DNA of 64,000 nt from Fimbriimonadaceae bacterium (GTDB lineage: Bacteria > Armatimonadota > Fimbriimonadia > Fimbriimonadales > Fimbriimonadaceae), in NCBI GenBank assembly GCA_019454105.1, contig CP075364.1, positions 1,181,362-1,245,361 of the forward strand, written 5' to 3'. Of this stretch, positions 8,975-16,790 are shown one piece after another. The position numbers and the translations under genes were made by a program. Under the pieces are notes generated by a model, which made no database searches, was not told the DNA's origin, and saw only the letters and a list, made by a program, of their open reading frames with translations. Position 1 is the first letter of the stretch. Each line of letters opens with the position of its first letter.

Positions 8975-8993
8975 AGGAAACGGATCTTCGGCG
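8951..8993 (+). repeat. Left copy of a 43-bp imperfect direct repeat
   Basis: This covers the last eight codons of the acylase gene and about 20 bp beyond it. A copy with 35 of 43 matching bases lies at 10619-10661, including the identical 14-base core TGCACCGGTTCTGA. The two copies bracket the two orphan genes in between. Confidence 0.7.
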
Positions 8994-9052
8994 CATGATG
9001 GCACTCGGGCACTGATGAGTGTGGTCGCCCGGGCTTTTCTCTCGAGCGCGGC

Positions 9053-9088
9053 TTGACACGCGGGGGGGGGAGAGGTAGGCTCCGGCCC
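9053..9088 (+). promoter_or_regulatory. Sigma70-type promoter with a G9 tract in its spacer
   Basis: A perfect TTGACA (9053-9058) is followed by a 17-bp spacer and TAGGCT (9076-9081). Transcription would then start right at the TTG codon at 9089. The spacer contains nine consecutive G residues (9062-9070); a change in their number would alter the -35/-10 distance. Confidence 0.65.
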
Positions 9089-9520
9089 TTGACGATCACT
9101 CCCCTGTACGCATTCGTCGCTTTGGCAGGCTCCTTCAACTGGCAACTCGACTACACCGAGCTTTTGAGCGGAACGGCCGCCATCTGCCAGTGGTCGTACG
9201 CGAACTACGGTGAAGAGCCAGTCACGACCGTCGCGACCTGGTCGAGTTCCCTCAAGCGAGAAGTCGCTGGGGCAGAAGAGACCGGCCCCGCCTGGACGAG
9301 CAAGTTCACGCCGTTGTCCTTGAACTGGAACTTTGTTGGGGAGACTATTCCTGGAGTCAGCGTCGCCGCGAAGACGGTGAAGCAGCGAATGATGACGCTC
9401 AACCGGGAGATTGGGGCCGAGCAATGGTCGGGCGGGGAACCGCCCAACTATGCAGTGGCAAGACGAACCAGAACATGGGAAGGACCGTATTTTATGACTT
9501 GGCGCGAGGATCCCCTATGA
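9089..9520 (+). CDS. Hypothetical protein in the bracketed orphan pair
   Basis: A 143-residue protein I do not recognise. It is rich in Trp and Thr/Ser (QLDYTELLSG, CQWSYANYG, LNWNFVGETIPGVS, KTVKQRMMTLNREIGAEQW) with one cysteine. The first 14 residues (TITPLYAFVALAG) are hydrophobic and could be a short signal or anchor. TTG 9089 is chosen because it falls where the upstream promoter predicts the transcript start; a frame from TTG 9053 would overlap the -35 box. The stop overlaps the next ATG as ATGA, so the two genes form one unit. Confidence 0.6.
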   Translation: MTITPLYAFVALAGSFNWQLDYTELLSGTAAICQWSYANYGEEPVTTVATWSSSLKREVAGAEETGPAWTSKFTPLSLNWNFVGETIPGVSVAAKTVKQRMMTLNREIGAEQWSGGEPPNYAVARRTRTWEGPYFMTWREDPL

Positions 9521-10593
9521 CAGGACTCTTTTTGGCGATCTGGAGCATCTGTCTGGCCGAGCCCCAGCAGAGGGTCCGAGACGACTTAGTACTTGTGGTC
9601 GCTTCCGACCGGCCATTCGACGAGATGCCGCGTTTGGACGCGTCAGCAGCCCACTGGGACGACGACGCCCTGGCTTCCAAAGGACTGTTGGCGATCGAAC
9701 GCAACGAGCGACTCACGCTCATCGCGCCGGCGGGCCTCTTGCGACGAACGGTGTTCGAACGTGATCTGACGCTTCTGAAAGGGCTCTCTCAAGCTCGTCT
9801 TAGCCAAGGTCTGGGTGAGATCGATGCGCTTTCGCCCGAGACTCGCGAGCTTCTGCAAAAGAGGATCGCAGAAGTCAACTCGGTCAAGGACGTCGATGTC
9901 TCTGGCGCGCGCTTCGCCCTCCTTCCTGAGGTCTCGATCAGTTTGGAGCACGAGGGAAAAGTCGTCGAAATCTCGGTCAGTCCGTCGAACAATAACGACA
10001 TCAAGTCATCTCTCGTGGCGTCACCTGTCAAAGGAGTCGACCATGGCGGCTTCTGGGTCGGAACGAGGACGCCAGAACAGCTGGTCGCCATGCAAGCAGA
10101 AGAAGCCCGGGCGGCAAAGGAGAATGCCAAGGCCCTTGAACAACAAGCGGAGCGGGCGTGGAGGGTGCCTTCCCTAGCCTTTAAGGTCGTGGCGAGAGGA
10201 TGGGTCCCTGATCAAGAACGGCTCGCTCTCATCAAACAATCTGCCGACTTGGTAGAAGCCTGGCACAGAAACCAGGTTGCGGAGAGGGCGCGTTCCGTCA
10301 CTCAGCTCCTCGCCAACCTCAAACTCGGCGAAGACGAAGCCCTGAACGGCATCGCGGGGATGACGGGAGACAAATCCCAGTTGCCCGACAGCGTCCAGAA
10401 GCTCGTTCGGGAGCAACTTGAGGCGGATGCTCGACGCTACGGTCTTGGCACGCCCGAAAAACTCGAACGGTTCTGGACCGGGGCCAAGCTAGCCTCGGTT
10501 CGCAAGAAGGTGTACCTAGCGGTCAGCACGGGTTCGGCACATGGGGTCGGGATGATCACAGAGGTTCAGATCGCAAGTGCACCGTCGCCGTAA
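9517..10593 (+). CDS. Secreted hypothetical protein in the bracketed orphan pair
   Basis: A 358-residue protein beginning with a probable signal peptide (TGLFLAIWSICLAEP). The rest is soluble and charged, with a likely coiled-coil or helical stretch near residues 185-215 (QAEEARAAKENAKALEQQAERAW) and no motif I can name. ATG 9517 is chosen over the longer in-frame start at 9424 because it makes a 4-nt overlap with the preceding gene and places the signal peptide at the N-terminus. Function unknown. Confidence 0.65.
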   Translation: MTGLFLAIWSICLAEPQQRVRDDLVLVVASDRPFDEMPRLDASAAHWDDDALASKGLLAIERNERLTLIAPAGLLRRTVFERDLTLLKGLSQARLSQGLGEIDALSPETRELLQKRIAEVNSVKDVDVSGARFALLPEVSISLEHEGKVVEISVSPSNNNDIKSSLVASPVKGVDHGGFWVGTRTPEQLVAMQAEEARAAKENAKALEQQAERAWRVPSLAFKVVARGWVPDQERLALIKQSADLVEAWHRNQVAERARSVTQLLANLKLGEDEALNGIAGMTGDKSQLPDSVQKLVREQLEADARRYGLGTPEKLERFWTGAKLASVRKKVYLAVSTGSAHGVGMITEVQIASAPSP

Positions 10594-10618
10594 GTCCCAT
10601 CGCGACCAGGTGAGGATC

Positions 10619-10661
10619 TTCAAACCGGTGCACCGGTTCTGAGGGGAAATGGTCTGCGGCG
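10619..10661 (+). repeat. Right copy of the 43-bp imperfect direct repeat
   Basis: It matches 35 of 43 positions of 8951-8993, including a stop codon in the same relative place, and would encode a tail FKPVHRF like the acylase tail FKPMHRF. It looks like a duplicated 3' end left on the far side of an inserted segment. Confidence 0.65.
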
Positions 10662-10743
10662 AATTTAGCCGCCGTGACGTTGGGACGATGACCCGGATCC
10701 AAATCGCGAAGAGCCCCAAGGGCTACCGTCTTCGATCGAGGAG

Positions 10744-10778
10744 CCCCTCCCCTGGACCCGCAGGGTCTGGGGGAGGGG
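10744..10778. repeat. GC-rich inverted repeat (hairpin)
   Basis: Two 16-base arms (10744-10759 and 10763-10778) around a three-base loop pair with two wobble or mismatched positions. It resembles the palindromic cores of the 69-bp repeats that follow and could terminate transcription from either side. Confidence 0.6.
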
Positions 10779-10890
10779 TTGGGGAGGGGGAGACGTGCGA
10801 CGCGGGTAGAGGTTCGTCCTGACCCTGGCGCCTTGTGGACGAACGAAGCGGTTTAGCGGCTCCGGCCACTTTCCTACCCCCCTGCCCCCC

Positions 10891-11128
10891 TCCCCAGACC
10901 GCTCCCCGGTCTCGGGAGGTGTGTGGAGACCGCTTTCGATTCCCCCACCCCCTGCCCTCATCCCCAGACCGCTCCGCGGTCTCGGGTGGTGTTTGGAGAC
11001 CGCTTTCGATTCCCCACCCCCTGACCCCCTCCCCAGACCGCTCCGCGGTCTCGGGTGGTGTTTGGAGACCGCTTTCGATTCCCCACCCCCTGACCCCCTC
11101 CCCAGACCGCTCCGCGGTCCGGGGAGGG
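10891..11128. repeat. Tandem 69-70 bp GC-rich repeats, three full units plus a partial unit
   Basis: The anchor TCCCCAGACC recurs at 10891, 10961, 11030 and 11099 (periods 70, 69, 69). Units two and three are nearly identical. Each unit contains the palindrome AGACCGC-TCC-GCGGTCT or a close variant, and a second AGACCGC half-site. The stretch 10594-11157 otherwise holds no credible gene. Frames run through the repeats on both strands, but they are proline/arginine translations of the repeat itself. The array ends 30 bp before the DUF559 start. Confidence 0.85.
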
Positions 11129-11145
11129 GGAAGCCTCGATATTGG

Positions 11146-11157
11146 TATGCTCCCCTC
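11146..11157 (+). promoter_or_regulatory. -10 element (TATGCT) 6 nt before a GTG start
   Basis: TATGCT at 11146-11151 with six bases to GTG 11158, again the leaderless spacing. It lies just beyond the last palindromic repeat unit. No -35 consensus is visible. Confidence 0.45.
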
Positions 11158-11664
11158 GTGGATCCAGAGGGACCGAGCAAGCTCCCGAACGGGTCTCTCC
11201 GGCTGAACCGGGCGAACGTCCTGCGGGCCAGAAAGCACCGCAAGGAAATGGGTGTTTCGGAAAGAGTCCTCTGGGAGCGATTGCGCAACGGGGCGACAGG
11301 CTTCAAGTTTCGCCGACAGCACCCGGTTGGCCCATACTTGCTCGACTTCTACTGTCCCGAAGCCATGTTGGCAGTGGAAGTCGACGGCCCGTCGCACACG
11401 GAGAGACTGTCGAAAGACGAAAGCCGCGACAGATACCTATCAAGCCTTGGCGTTATCACCGTACGGGTGCCGAGCGAAGACTTTTTCGAGGAAACCCACA
11501 CTTCGGCGAGCCAATGGCTCGAGACGATTGTTTCCGCATGCGAAGAACGAAGCGGGCGTAAGCGGTGGCAAAAGTTGCTTCAGAAGCCTGATTTGTCGCC
11601 AGAGGCTGGGGGGCCCGGAATCACCCCACCCCCCAGACCGCTCCGCGGTCCAGGGAGGGGGTGA
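11158..11664 (+). CDS. DUF559 (restriction-endonuclease-fold) protein
   Basis: A 168-residue protein with the complete DUF559 core. RARKHRKEMGVSERVLWERL leads into FKFRRQHPVGPYLLDFYC, AVEVDGPSH and the C-terminal YLSSLGVITVRVPSEDFFE. The D, ExD and Q/K pattern (LLDFYC, AVEVDG) matches the PD-(D/E)xK nuclease fold related to Vsr. Its last about 15 codons (ITPPPRPLRGPGRG) are read from a copy of the palindromic repeat, so the repeat forms both its upstream flank and its C-terminus. GTG 11158 gives the expected N-terminus. Biological role unknown; the repeat association suggests a mobile or repeat-linked nuclease. Confidence 0.8.
   Translation: MDPEGPSKLPNGSLRLNRANVLRARKHRKEMGVSERVLWERLRNGATGFKFRRQHPVGPYLLDFYCPEAMLAVEVDGPSHTERLSKDESRDRYLSSLGVITVRVPSEDFFEETHTSASQWLETIVSACEERSGRKRWQKLLQKPDLSPEAGGPGITPPPRPLRGPGRG
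11622..11661. repeat. Palindromic repeat copy inside the DUF559 3' end
   Basis: This contains the same AGACCGCTCCGCGGTC core and flanking C/G runs as the upstream 69-bp units. It lies within the last codons of the DUF559 gene and ends three bases before its stop codon. Confidence 0.75.
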
Positions 11665-11667
11665 ACC

Positions 11668-12909
11668 TTATTTGAAGAAGTCGAACTTCTCGAGGCGGGC
11701 CTTCACCGCCTGCAAGAACCGTCCCGCCGTCAGTCCGTCGACCAACCGATGGTCATAGGTCAGCACAATGTTCATCATTGACCGAACCGCGATCATGTCG
11801 TCCACGATCACCGGCCGCTTCACGATCCCATAGACCCCCACGATCCCGCTCTGGGGGGCATTGATCATCGGCGTTCCGAGCACTGCCCCATAAGAGCCCG
11901 GGTTCGTCAACGTGAAGGTGCCCCCCTGTACGTCCGCGACCGAAAGCTGGTTGCCGCGCGCCTTGGCCGCGATCGACTCGAGCTCGCGGGCCAGGTCGAC
12001 CAGCGATTTGTTCTGACAGTCCCGAATGACGGGAACGATGAGGCCCCCCTCGCCCTTTTCGCCGAGCGAGACCGCCACGCCCATCTGAATGCCCCCGTGT
12101 AACGTCACTTGTCCATCGATCAGGCTCGCGTTCAGATACGGGAATTCGAGCAACGTCTCGGTCAGGGCCTTGATGAAGAACGGCGTGAAGGTGAGCTTGA
12201 CTCCGTTCTGGGCTTGGAAGCTTTCTTTGTTCGTCTCTCGGAACTTGACGAGGTTCGTGACGTCCACCTCGATCAATGTGCTCACGACAGGCACTTCCGA
12301 GCTGCGCGTCATCGCTTCCGCGATCATCTTGCGCATGCCAGCGAGGGCGAATGACTTCGTCTCCCCGGTTGGAACGGTGGTAGGTGCCGCCAGTTTCGCA
12401 GAGCCCCTGCCCGCTAAGAAGGCCTCAAGGTCTTTCTTGTTGACGCGGCCGCCTGCGCCTGTGCCGACGATCGTGGACAGTTCGGCGTCGCTCACGCCCT
12501 TCTCCTTGGCCATCGTGCGCACCAAGGGCGAGAACCATTGGCGGCCGTTGCCCGTGGCCGGTTGGGCCGGAGCAAGCTGGCTCATGACCGGGGCGGGAGC
12601 CTCCGCCATTGAGGCCTCGGACTTGGCCGGGGCGGCGGGGGGGGCCGAGACAGCCGACTTGGCCGCCTCTGGATCGGGCTCGATGAGCCCCATCGCGTGG
12701 AAGACCTCGACGTCGCCGCCTTCTGGAACCAGGATCTGGACAAGCACCCCGCTGGCGGGCGCCCCGAGTTCCGTGTTCACCTTGTCGGTCATGATCTCCA
12801 CGACCGGCTCGTCTTCCTTGACAAAATCGCCGACTTGCTTGAGCCACCGGCTCACCGTCCCCTCGTGCACCGACTCGCCGAGTTCGGGCATCAAGATTTC
12901 CACGGGCAT
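11668..12909 (-). CDS. Dihydrolipoamide acyltransferase, E2 of a 2-oxoacid dehydrogenase complex
   Basis: A 413-residue protein. It has an N-terminal lipoyl domain (EIMTDKVNTEL, lipoylated Lys43), an Ala/Pro linker, a peripheral subunit-binding domain (about 122-162, SPLVRTMAKEKGV to GGRVNKKDLEAFL) and a catalytic acyltransferase domain with TYDHRLVDG (His387, Asp391). Whether it serves 2-oxoglutarate, pyruvate or branched-chain oxoacids cannot be told from sequence alone, because no E1 or E3 gene is in the window. The linker is encoded partly by a G8 run (12637-12644 on the plus strand), here in frame. A leaderless-type -10 lies upstream. Confidence 0.9.
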   Translation of the reverse strand: MPVEILMPELGESVHEGTVSRWLKQVGDFVKEDEPVVEIMTDKVNTELGAPASGVLVQILVPEGGDVEVFHAMGLIEPDPEAAKSAVSAPPAAPAKSEASMAEAPAPVMSQLAPAQPATGNGRQWFSPLVRTMAKEKGVSDAELSTIVGTGAGGRVNKKDLEAFLAGRGSAKLAAPTTVPTGETKSFALAGMRKMIAEAMTRSSEVPVVSTLIEVDVTNLVKFRETNKESFQAQNGVKLTFTPFFIKALTETLLEFPYLNASLIDGQVTLHGGIQMGVAVSLGEKGEGGLIVPVIRDCQNKSLVDLARELESIAAKARGNQLSVADVQGGTFTLTNPGSYGAVLGTPMINAPQSGIVGVYGIVKRPVIVDDMIAVRSMMNIVLTYDHRLVDGLTAGRFLQAVKARLEKFDFFK

Positions 12910-12921
12910 GAATTGATTTTA
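12910..12921 (-). promoter_or_regulatory. -10 element (TAAAAT) 6 nt before the E2 start
   Basis: Read on the minus strand, TAAAAT (12921-12916) is followed by six bases and ATG 12909. It lies in the 26-bp gap after the PrpD-like gene, so the E2 gene may have its own leaderless transcript in addition to readthrough. Confidence 0.5.
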
Positions 12922-12935
12922 GCCCGGTTCGGGCG

Positions 12936-14537
12936 TCATTCGTAGTCGTCGTGTTGGGCGAACTCGACCTCATAGAGCATGCCGAGTTCGTGAGCGTCCA
13001 ATTCGTGGAGCGAAGACAAGCCCTGCAAGAGCCCGGCCAACCGGTCTGCGTCCGGAACAGCAAGCGACCCCAGGAGCCGGAACTTGTGGTCCAGGATCGC
13101 TTCCAGGCTCGCGGTCGTGTTCCGGGCGTGGCCCGATGGGAACATAACGAGCCCGCTGTCCAGTTCCTTGCCGTCACGGGTCATGACGACCAGGCTGGTT
13201 GGAATCCCCTCTGGGTACTTAGCGTCGTATTTCCGGCCGCCATGGCGGAAGTCGATCTTCTCCATCAGCCGCCGGGTGACCGGGTGGTGGACGCCCTTCT
13301 CGCTCACGTGATAGTCCCACGGGTCGAGCATCAGGCTCTTCCAGAGGCTGTCCGAATCCAGCTTGGTAGGCTTGGCCTCAAGGGCCTTTCGGAAAAGGCT
13401 CGCGACGATGAACGCCATGGAGTGGTCGGCGCTCTGCCGGGTCTGTGGGTCTCTCTTTGCGGGGTTGCCAATGATCCCAAAGGCGGGCTCATAGGCGGTG
13501 ATCGTGATCCGGTCGATCTCGCCGCCGAAGGGGTCGGCGAGAAGCGCGGGGTTGGCCCCAATCAGGTCGATCACTGCCTGAAGGGCGCCTGCGCTCTGGT
13601 GCTCATAGAGCCCAAGCTTAAAGTGCATGCCCATGACGGCGAAATCGTCGCCGCTATGCGAGAGGACGAGGTCGAACGGCGAGTCCCCGGTCTCCTTCCA
13701 CCGCTCGGGCCCGTGGGTGGTCGGCTCGAAGAACCGCCACAGGGCCTCCGGGTTCCGGAAGATGTCTTGGGGACCTCGGAAGCCGGCCATGGACCGCTGG
13801 ACGCACATGACCGCGGCCTCCGTGGAGAGGGCGGCGCTGGCCCCCTTCGAGTCGCTGAGCTGCTTCCCTGCCCGGATCGCCCGCCAGGGCACAAAGTGGG
13901 CGACGAACATGCCGATCGCGCTCTCGATCTGCTCGGCCGTCGCCCCCATGAGGGCGCCATAGGTCGCGGCGCTGCCGATGGCGCCGTGGACGACGTGGTC
14001 GATCTTGTGGCTCTTCAGGCTGAAAACCTCGGCAAGACGGCCTCGGATCTCGTCGAGCAACACCATCGCCCGGAGGGCCGTCGCTCCGTCCAGCTCGCGC
14101 TGCTGGGAAGCGGCAATGACGACGGGATAGAAGTCGTTATGGCCGAACTCTCCGGCGGTATGGCTCAACTCGGGCCGATAGCCGAAGTTCGTGCCGTTGC
14201 TGTCCCACTCCCGAACGGCGGCGCAGTTGGCGACGATCGCCTTCTCCGCCATGACCTGCTGATTGCTGCCGAAGACGAACGCGGCCCGCTTGGGATCGTC
14301 GGTCCGATATTCGAGGGCTTCGTTTCGAAGGACGGTCGGGGCGTTCGTTCCCAGGGCCAGGGCAGAAAGCCCACAGACCACGGAGTCGGTATGGAAGAGG
14401 GCGGTCCGGTGAAGGACTTTCTCGCTTGGGCCCGGGCCGAGCTTGCCCGATATGAAGTCAATGGCGAACTGCCCAATGCCCAGGGCCTGGTTGCTGGTCC
14501 CGGGAAGCACCGTCGTCGTCTCGGTCTGGGTCGGCAT
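12936..14537 (-). CDS. MmgE/PrpD family protein
   Basis: A 533-residue member of the MmgE/PrpD family, which includes 2-methylcitrate dehydratase and cis-aconitate decarboxylase. The start ALGIGQFAIDFISGKL and the block HRTALFHTDSVVCGLSALALG are the family N-terminus. WDSNGTNFGYRPELSHTAGEFGHNDFYPVVIAA is the conserved active-site region, and the length matches PrpD (about 480-530). Its neighbours do not include prpB or prpC, so the exact substrate is open. The gene is followed closely by the E2 gene. Confidence 0.85.
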   Translation of the reverse strand: MPTQTETTTVLPGTSNQALGIGQFAIDFISGKLGPGPSEKVLHRTALFHTDSVVCGLSALALGTNAPTVLRNEALEYRTDDPKRAAFVFGSNQQVMAEKAIVANCAAVREWDSNGTNFGYRPELSHTAGEFGHNDFYPVVIAASQQRELDGATALRAMVLLDEIRGRLAEVFSLKSHKIDHVVHGAIGSAATYGALMGATAEQIESAIGMFVAHFVPWRAIRAGKQLSDSKGASAALSTEAAVMCVQRSMAGFRGPQDIFRNPEALWRFFEPTTHGPERWKETGDSPFDLVLSHSGDDFAVMGMHFKLGLYEHQSAGALQAVIDLIGANPALLADPFGGEIDRITITAYEPAFGIIGNPAKRDPQTRQSADHSMAFIVASLFRKALEAKPTKLDSDSLWKSLMLDPWDYHVSEKGVHHPVTRRLMEKIDFRHGGRKYDAKYPEGIPTSLVVMTRDGKELDSGLVMFPSGHARNTTASLEAILDHKFRLLGSLAVPDADRLAGLLQGLSSLHELDAHELGMLYEVEFAQHDDYE

Positions 14538-14551
14538 ATGGCGGGAGTCTA
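14538..14551 (-). promoter_or_regulatory. -10 element (TAGACT) 8 nt before the MmgE/PrpD start
   Basis: On the minus strand TAGACT (14551-14546) lies eight bases before ATG 14537. Together with the plus-strand box at 14575-14580 it makes a compact divergent promoter region of only 50 bp between the two start codons. Confidence 0.45.
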
Positions 14552-14574
14552 CCGGGGGGCCGTTGCGCCGTGGG

Positions 14575-14587
14575 TAGAGTTCCGGGT
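14575..14587 (+). promoter_or_regulatory. -10 element (TAGAGT) 7 nt before the DinB start
   Basis: TAGAGT at 14575-14580 with seven bases to ATG 14588, the leaderless spacing. No ribosome-binding site fits in the interval. Confidence 0.5.
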
Positions 14588-15070
14588 ATGAGCGACTTCC
14601 ATGAGGCTTGGTCCCTGACGCGGGGGCGGTTCGACGCGGCCGTGAGCGGCCTTGGCCACGACCAGTTGGGCTGGCGGATGCACCCGGGCACGCTCACGAT
14701 CGGCGAGATGGCGGCCCATGTCGCCGGAGTCGAGGTCTCCTTCGCCACCCAGCTTCAGGGCGAGGAGCCGACCGGGCTCGCCGCCCGCGTCAAGCAAGCG
14801 GCGACGGACGGAGTTGTGAACGACAAGCCCTTCCCGTTTTCGACCGAGGAACTCACGCCCGAGCTCGTCGCGGAGATCCTCGATTTGGGCCGGGCCGAGA
14901 TCGGGCCATTGATCCAAGAACCGACACCTGAGGTCCGGGCCCGTCAGATCGTCAGCGCCCTGGGCCCGGTCATCGACGGGACGGGAGCTTTCGCCCGGCT
15001 GGCCTACCACGCGGGCTATCACCAAGGCCAAGTCCACATGATCACGACCGCACCGGGCTTCCCCGCTTGA
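14588..15070 (+). CDS. DinB-superfamily protein
   Basis: A 160-residue four-helix-bundle protein of the DinB/YfiT type. Metal-ligand candidates are His44 (GEMAAHVAGVE) and His141/His145 (YHAGYHQGQVH), spaced as in DinB proteins. Such proteins are often thiol-dependent transferases, but the substrate is unknown. ATG 14588 is preferred over 14570 because of the promoter position and the usual short N-terminus. Its stop overlaps the pnuC start (TTGA), so the pair is probably co-translated. Confidence 0.85.
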   Translation: MSDFHEAWSLTRGRFDAAVSGLGHDQLGWRMHPGTLTIGEMAAHVAGVEVSFATQLQGEEPTGLAARVKQAATDGVVNDKPFPFSTEELTPELVAEILDLGRAEIGPLIQEPTPEVRARQIVSALGPVIDGTGAFARLAYHAGYHQGQVHMITTAPGFPA

Positions 15071-15789
15071 AGCACGAGCGCATTGCCCTGGTGCTGGGTC
15101 TGGCGGCCGGGCTATTGGCCGTCTTCCTCCGGTTGCTCTTTCCTGGGGACCTGGCCGAAAACCTGGTGGCGCTCGGGCAGCTCGATCGGGTCAGGTTTTA
15201 TGAGAGGGTCGTTGCCCAGGACGGCTGGGCCGAGGTTGTCGGGTTCGTGTTCGGGGTCGCCGGGGTCTATCTTGCCGCCAAGGGCCGGGTCTTGAACTAT
15301 CCGATCGGGATCGTCAACGTCCTGACCTACGCCTATGTCTTCTGGCACGTTCGGCTCTACGCAGACAGCACGTTGCAGATCGTCTACTTCGTGATGTTGG
15401 TCGCCGGATGGAGGGCGTGGCTTCATGGAGGGCCTGAGTCGACTCCCTTGCCGGTCAGTCGCGCCCCCCGTCGGACGCTCCTGTGGCTGGGGTTGGCGGT
15501 GGTCGTATTCACCGCGCTCCTGACTCCGGTCCTGACGGCGGTGGGGGGTGCGAGACCCTTGATCGACACCGCGACGGCGGTCGGCAGCCTCGCCTGCCAA
15601 TACCTCCTCAACCGGAAGCATATCGAAAACTGGCTCGGCTGGATGGCGGTCAACGTTGTCTACATCCCCCTATACATCAGCCGGGGCCTGGCGGCGACGG
15701 CCGTACTCTATGCCGTCTTTCTCGTGCTGGCCGTGGTGGGCTGGCGCGAGTGGAGCGCGAAGCTTAACCCGGAAGCCGCCAAGGTTTAA
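15067..15789 (+). CDS. pnuC: Nicotinamide riboside transporter PnuC-like
   Basis: A 240-residue inner-membrane protein with about seven or eight helices. It shows the PnuC blocks GFVFGVAGVYLAAKGRVLNY, NYPIGIVNVLTYAYVFW, STLQIVYF and the C-terminal LLNRKHIENWLGWMAVN, which line the vitamin site in the family. It imports nicotinamide riboside (or a related vitamin) by facilitated diffusion. Start is TTG 15067 overlapping the DinB stop. The N-terminus is about 40 residues longer than in many PnuC proteins and has an extra hydrophobic segment. Confidence 0.88.
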   Translation: MKHERIALVLGLAAGLLAVFLRLLFPGDLAENLVALGQLDRVRFYERVVAQDGWAEVVGFVFGVAGVYLAAKGRVLNYPIGIVNVLTYAYVFWHVRLYADSTLQIVYFVMLVAGWRAWLHGGPESTPLPVSRAPRRTLLWLGLAVVVFTALLTPVLTAVGGARPLIDTATAVGSLACQYLLNRKHIENWLGWMAVNVVYIPLYISRGLAATAVLYAVFLVLAVVGWREWSAKLNPEAAKV

Positions 15790-15876
15790 GTGGCGTTCAG
15801 GTTGGCTTCATGTTCACGGGCGACACTCAGGTCGGGCCGTCGATAGTTCGGCAGGCCCGATCCTTAGGAGACACTT

Positions 15877-16737
15877 ATGATTCAAAGATTGAGAGGGAGC
15901 CTTCCCCTTCTTGCCCTTGTCGCGGTCGCCCCGGCCTACGGCCAGACCGCCTATGCCGTGACCACGGACAACCGCCTCGTCTCGTTCGACGTGATGAGCC
16001 CGACGACGCTCCTCACGAACGTCACCCTCAGTGGCATGCAGGCCAACGAGCTCACCCTCGGCATCGATTTTCGGCCCGCGACCGGCGAGTTGTACGCGAT
16101 GGGCAGCTCCAACCGACTTTACAAGGTCGACACGATGACGGGCGCCTCCACCGCCATCGGCGGCGCCTTCAGCACATCGCTGGTCGGCGTCGAGTACGGG
16201 TTCGACTTCAATCCGACTGTCGATAGGATCAGGGTCACGAGCGACAGCGGCCAGAACCTCCGGCTGCACCCGGACACTGGCGCGGTCGTCGCGGTGGACG
16301 GGACGCTCGCCTATGCCGGTTCTGACCCGAACGCGGGCAAGACCCCGAACATCGTCGCTTCGGCGTACACCAACAACTTCGCGGGCGCCACGAGCACCGT
16401 GCTTTACAACATCGACAGCAACCTCGACATCCTTACCACCCAGATCCCGCCGAACGCGGGCGTCCAGAATACGATCGGATCGCTAGGGATGGACATCTCG
16501 AGCCTGGCCGGGTTCGACATTTTCGGAGTGGACAAAGCCTACGCCTCGTTCACCAGGACCGGCGACTTCCGGTCGTGGTTCATGACCATCGATCTGGCCA
16601 CCGGCTTGGCCACACCGGTCGGGGCGATCGGGGGCCAGTCGCTTCTCGTGCGCGACATCGCGGTCGTGCCCGAACCGGGCACCATGGCGGCCTTCGCCGG
16701 GCTTGGCCTTCTCGCCTTGCGGCGACGCCGCCGATAA
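15877..16737 (+). CDS. DUF4394 protein with PEP-CTERM sorting signal
   Basis: A 286-residue exported protein with a signal peptide (about 1-23, cut near AYGQ) and a DUF4394-like body of propeller-type repeats (GIDFRPATGELYAMGSSNRLYKV, GFDFNPTVDRIRVTSDSGQNLRL). It ends in a PEP-CTERM tail: VPEPGTMAAFAGLG, a hydrophobic stretch and RRRRR. PEP-CTERM proteins are processed by an exosortase and placed at the surface; no exosortase gene is in this window. A good Shine-Dalgarno (TAGGAG) stands 6 nt before the ATG, unlike the leaderless genes nearby. A terminator follows. Confidence 0.9.
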   Translation: MIQRLRGSLPLLALVAVAPAYGQTAYAVTTDNRLVSFDVMSPTTLLTNVTLSGMQANELTLGIDFRPATGELYAMGSSNRLYKVDTMTGASTAIGGAFSTSLVGVEYGFDFNPTVDRIRVTSDSGQNLRLHPDTGAVVAVDGTLAYAGSDPNAGKTPNIVASAYTNNFAGATSTVLYNIDSNLDILTTQIPPNAGVQNTIGSLGMDISSLAGFDIFGVDKAYASFTRTGDFRSWFMTIDLATGLATPVGAIGGQSLLVRDIAVVPEPGTMAAFAGLGLLALRRRRR

Positions 16738-16752
16738 GACGGCGGTCACCTA

Positions 16753-16780
16753 CCGGGCCGCCCGCATTCGGGCGGCCCGG
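16753..16780. terminator. Perfect 12-bp stem between convergent genes
   Basis: Arms 16753-16764 and 16769-16780 are fully complementary with loop CATT. It lies between the convergent PEP-CTERM gene and the minus-strand gene ending at 16791. There is no T-run on either side, so termination would depend on the stem alone. Confidence 0.6.
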
Positions 16781-16790
16781 GCTGCACGGT

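Noticed and set aside
10891-11128. Possible CRISPR array
   Set aside because: The units are contiguous and nearly identical over 69-70 bp with no variable spacers, and no cas gene is present.
10665-11397. Two minus-strand frames through the 69-bp repeats
   Set aside because: They translate the repeat itself (recurring SGEGVRGWG and RSGLGRGSGG units), overlap the DUF559 gene and have no start signal.
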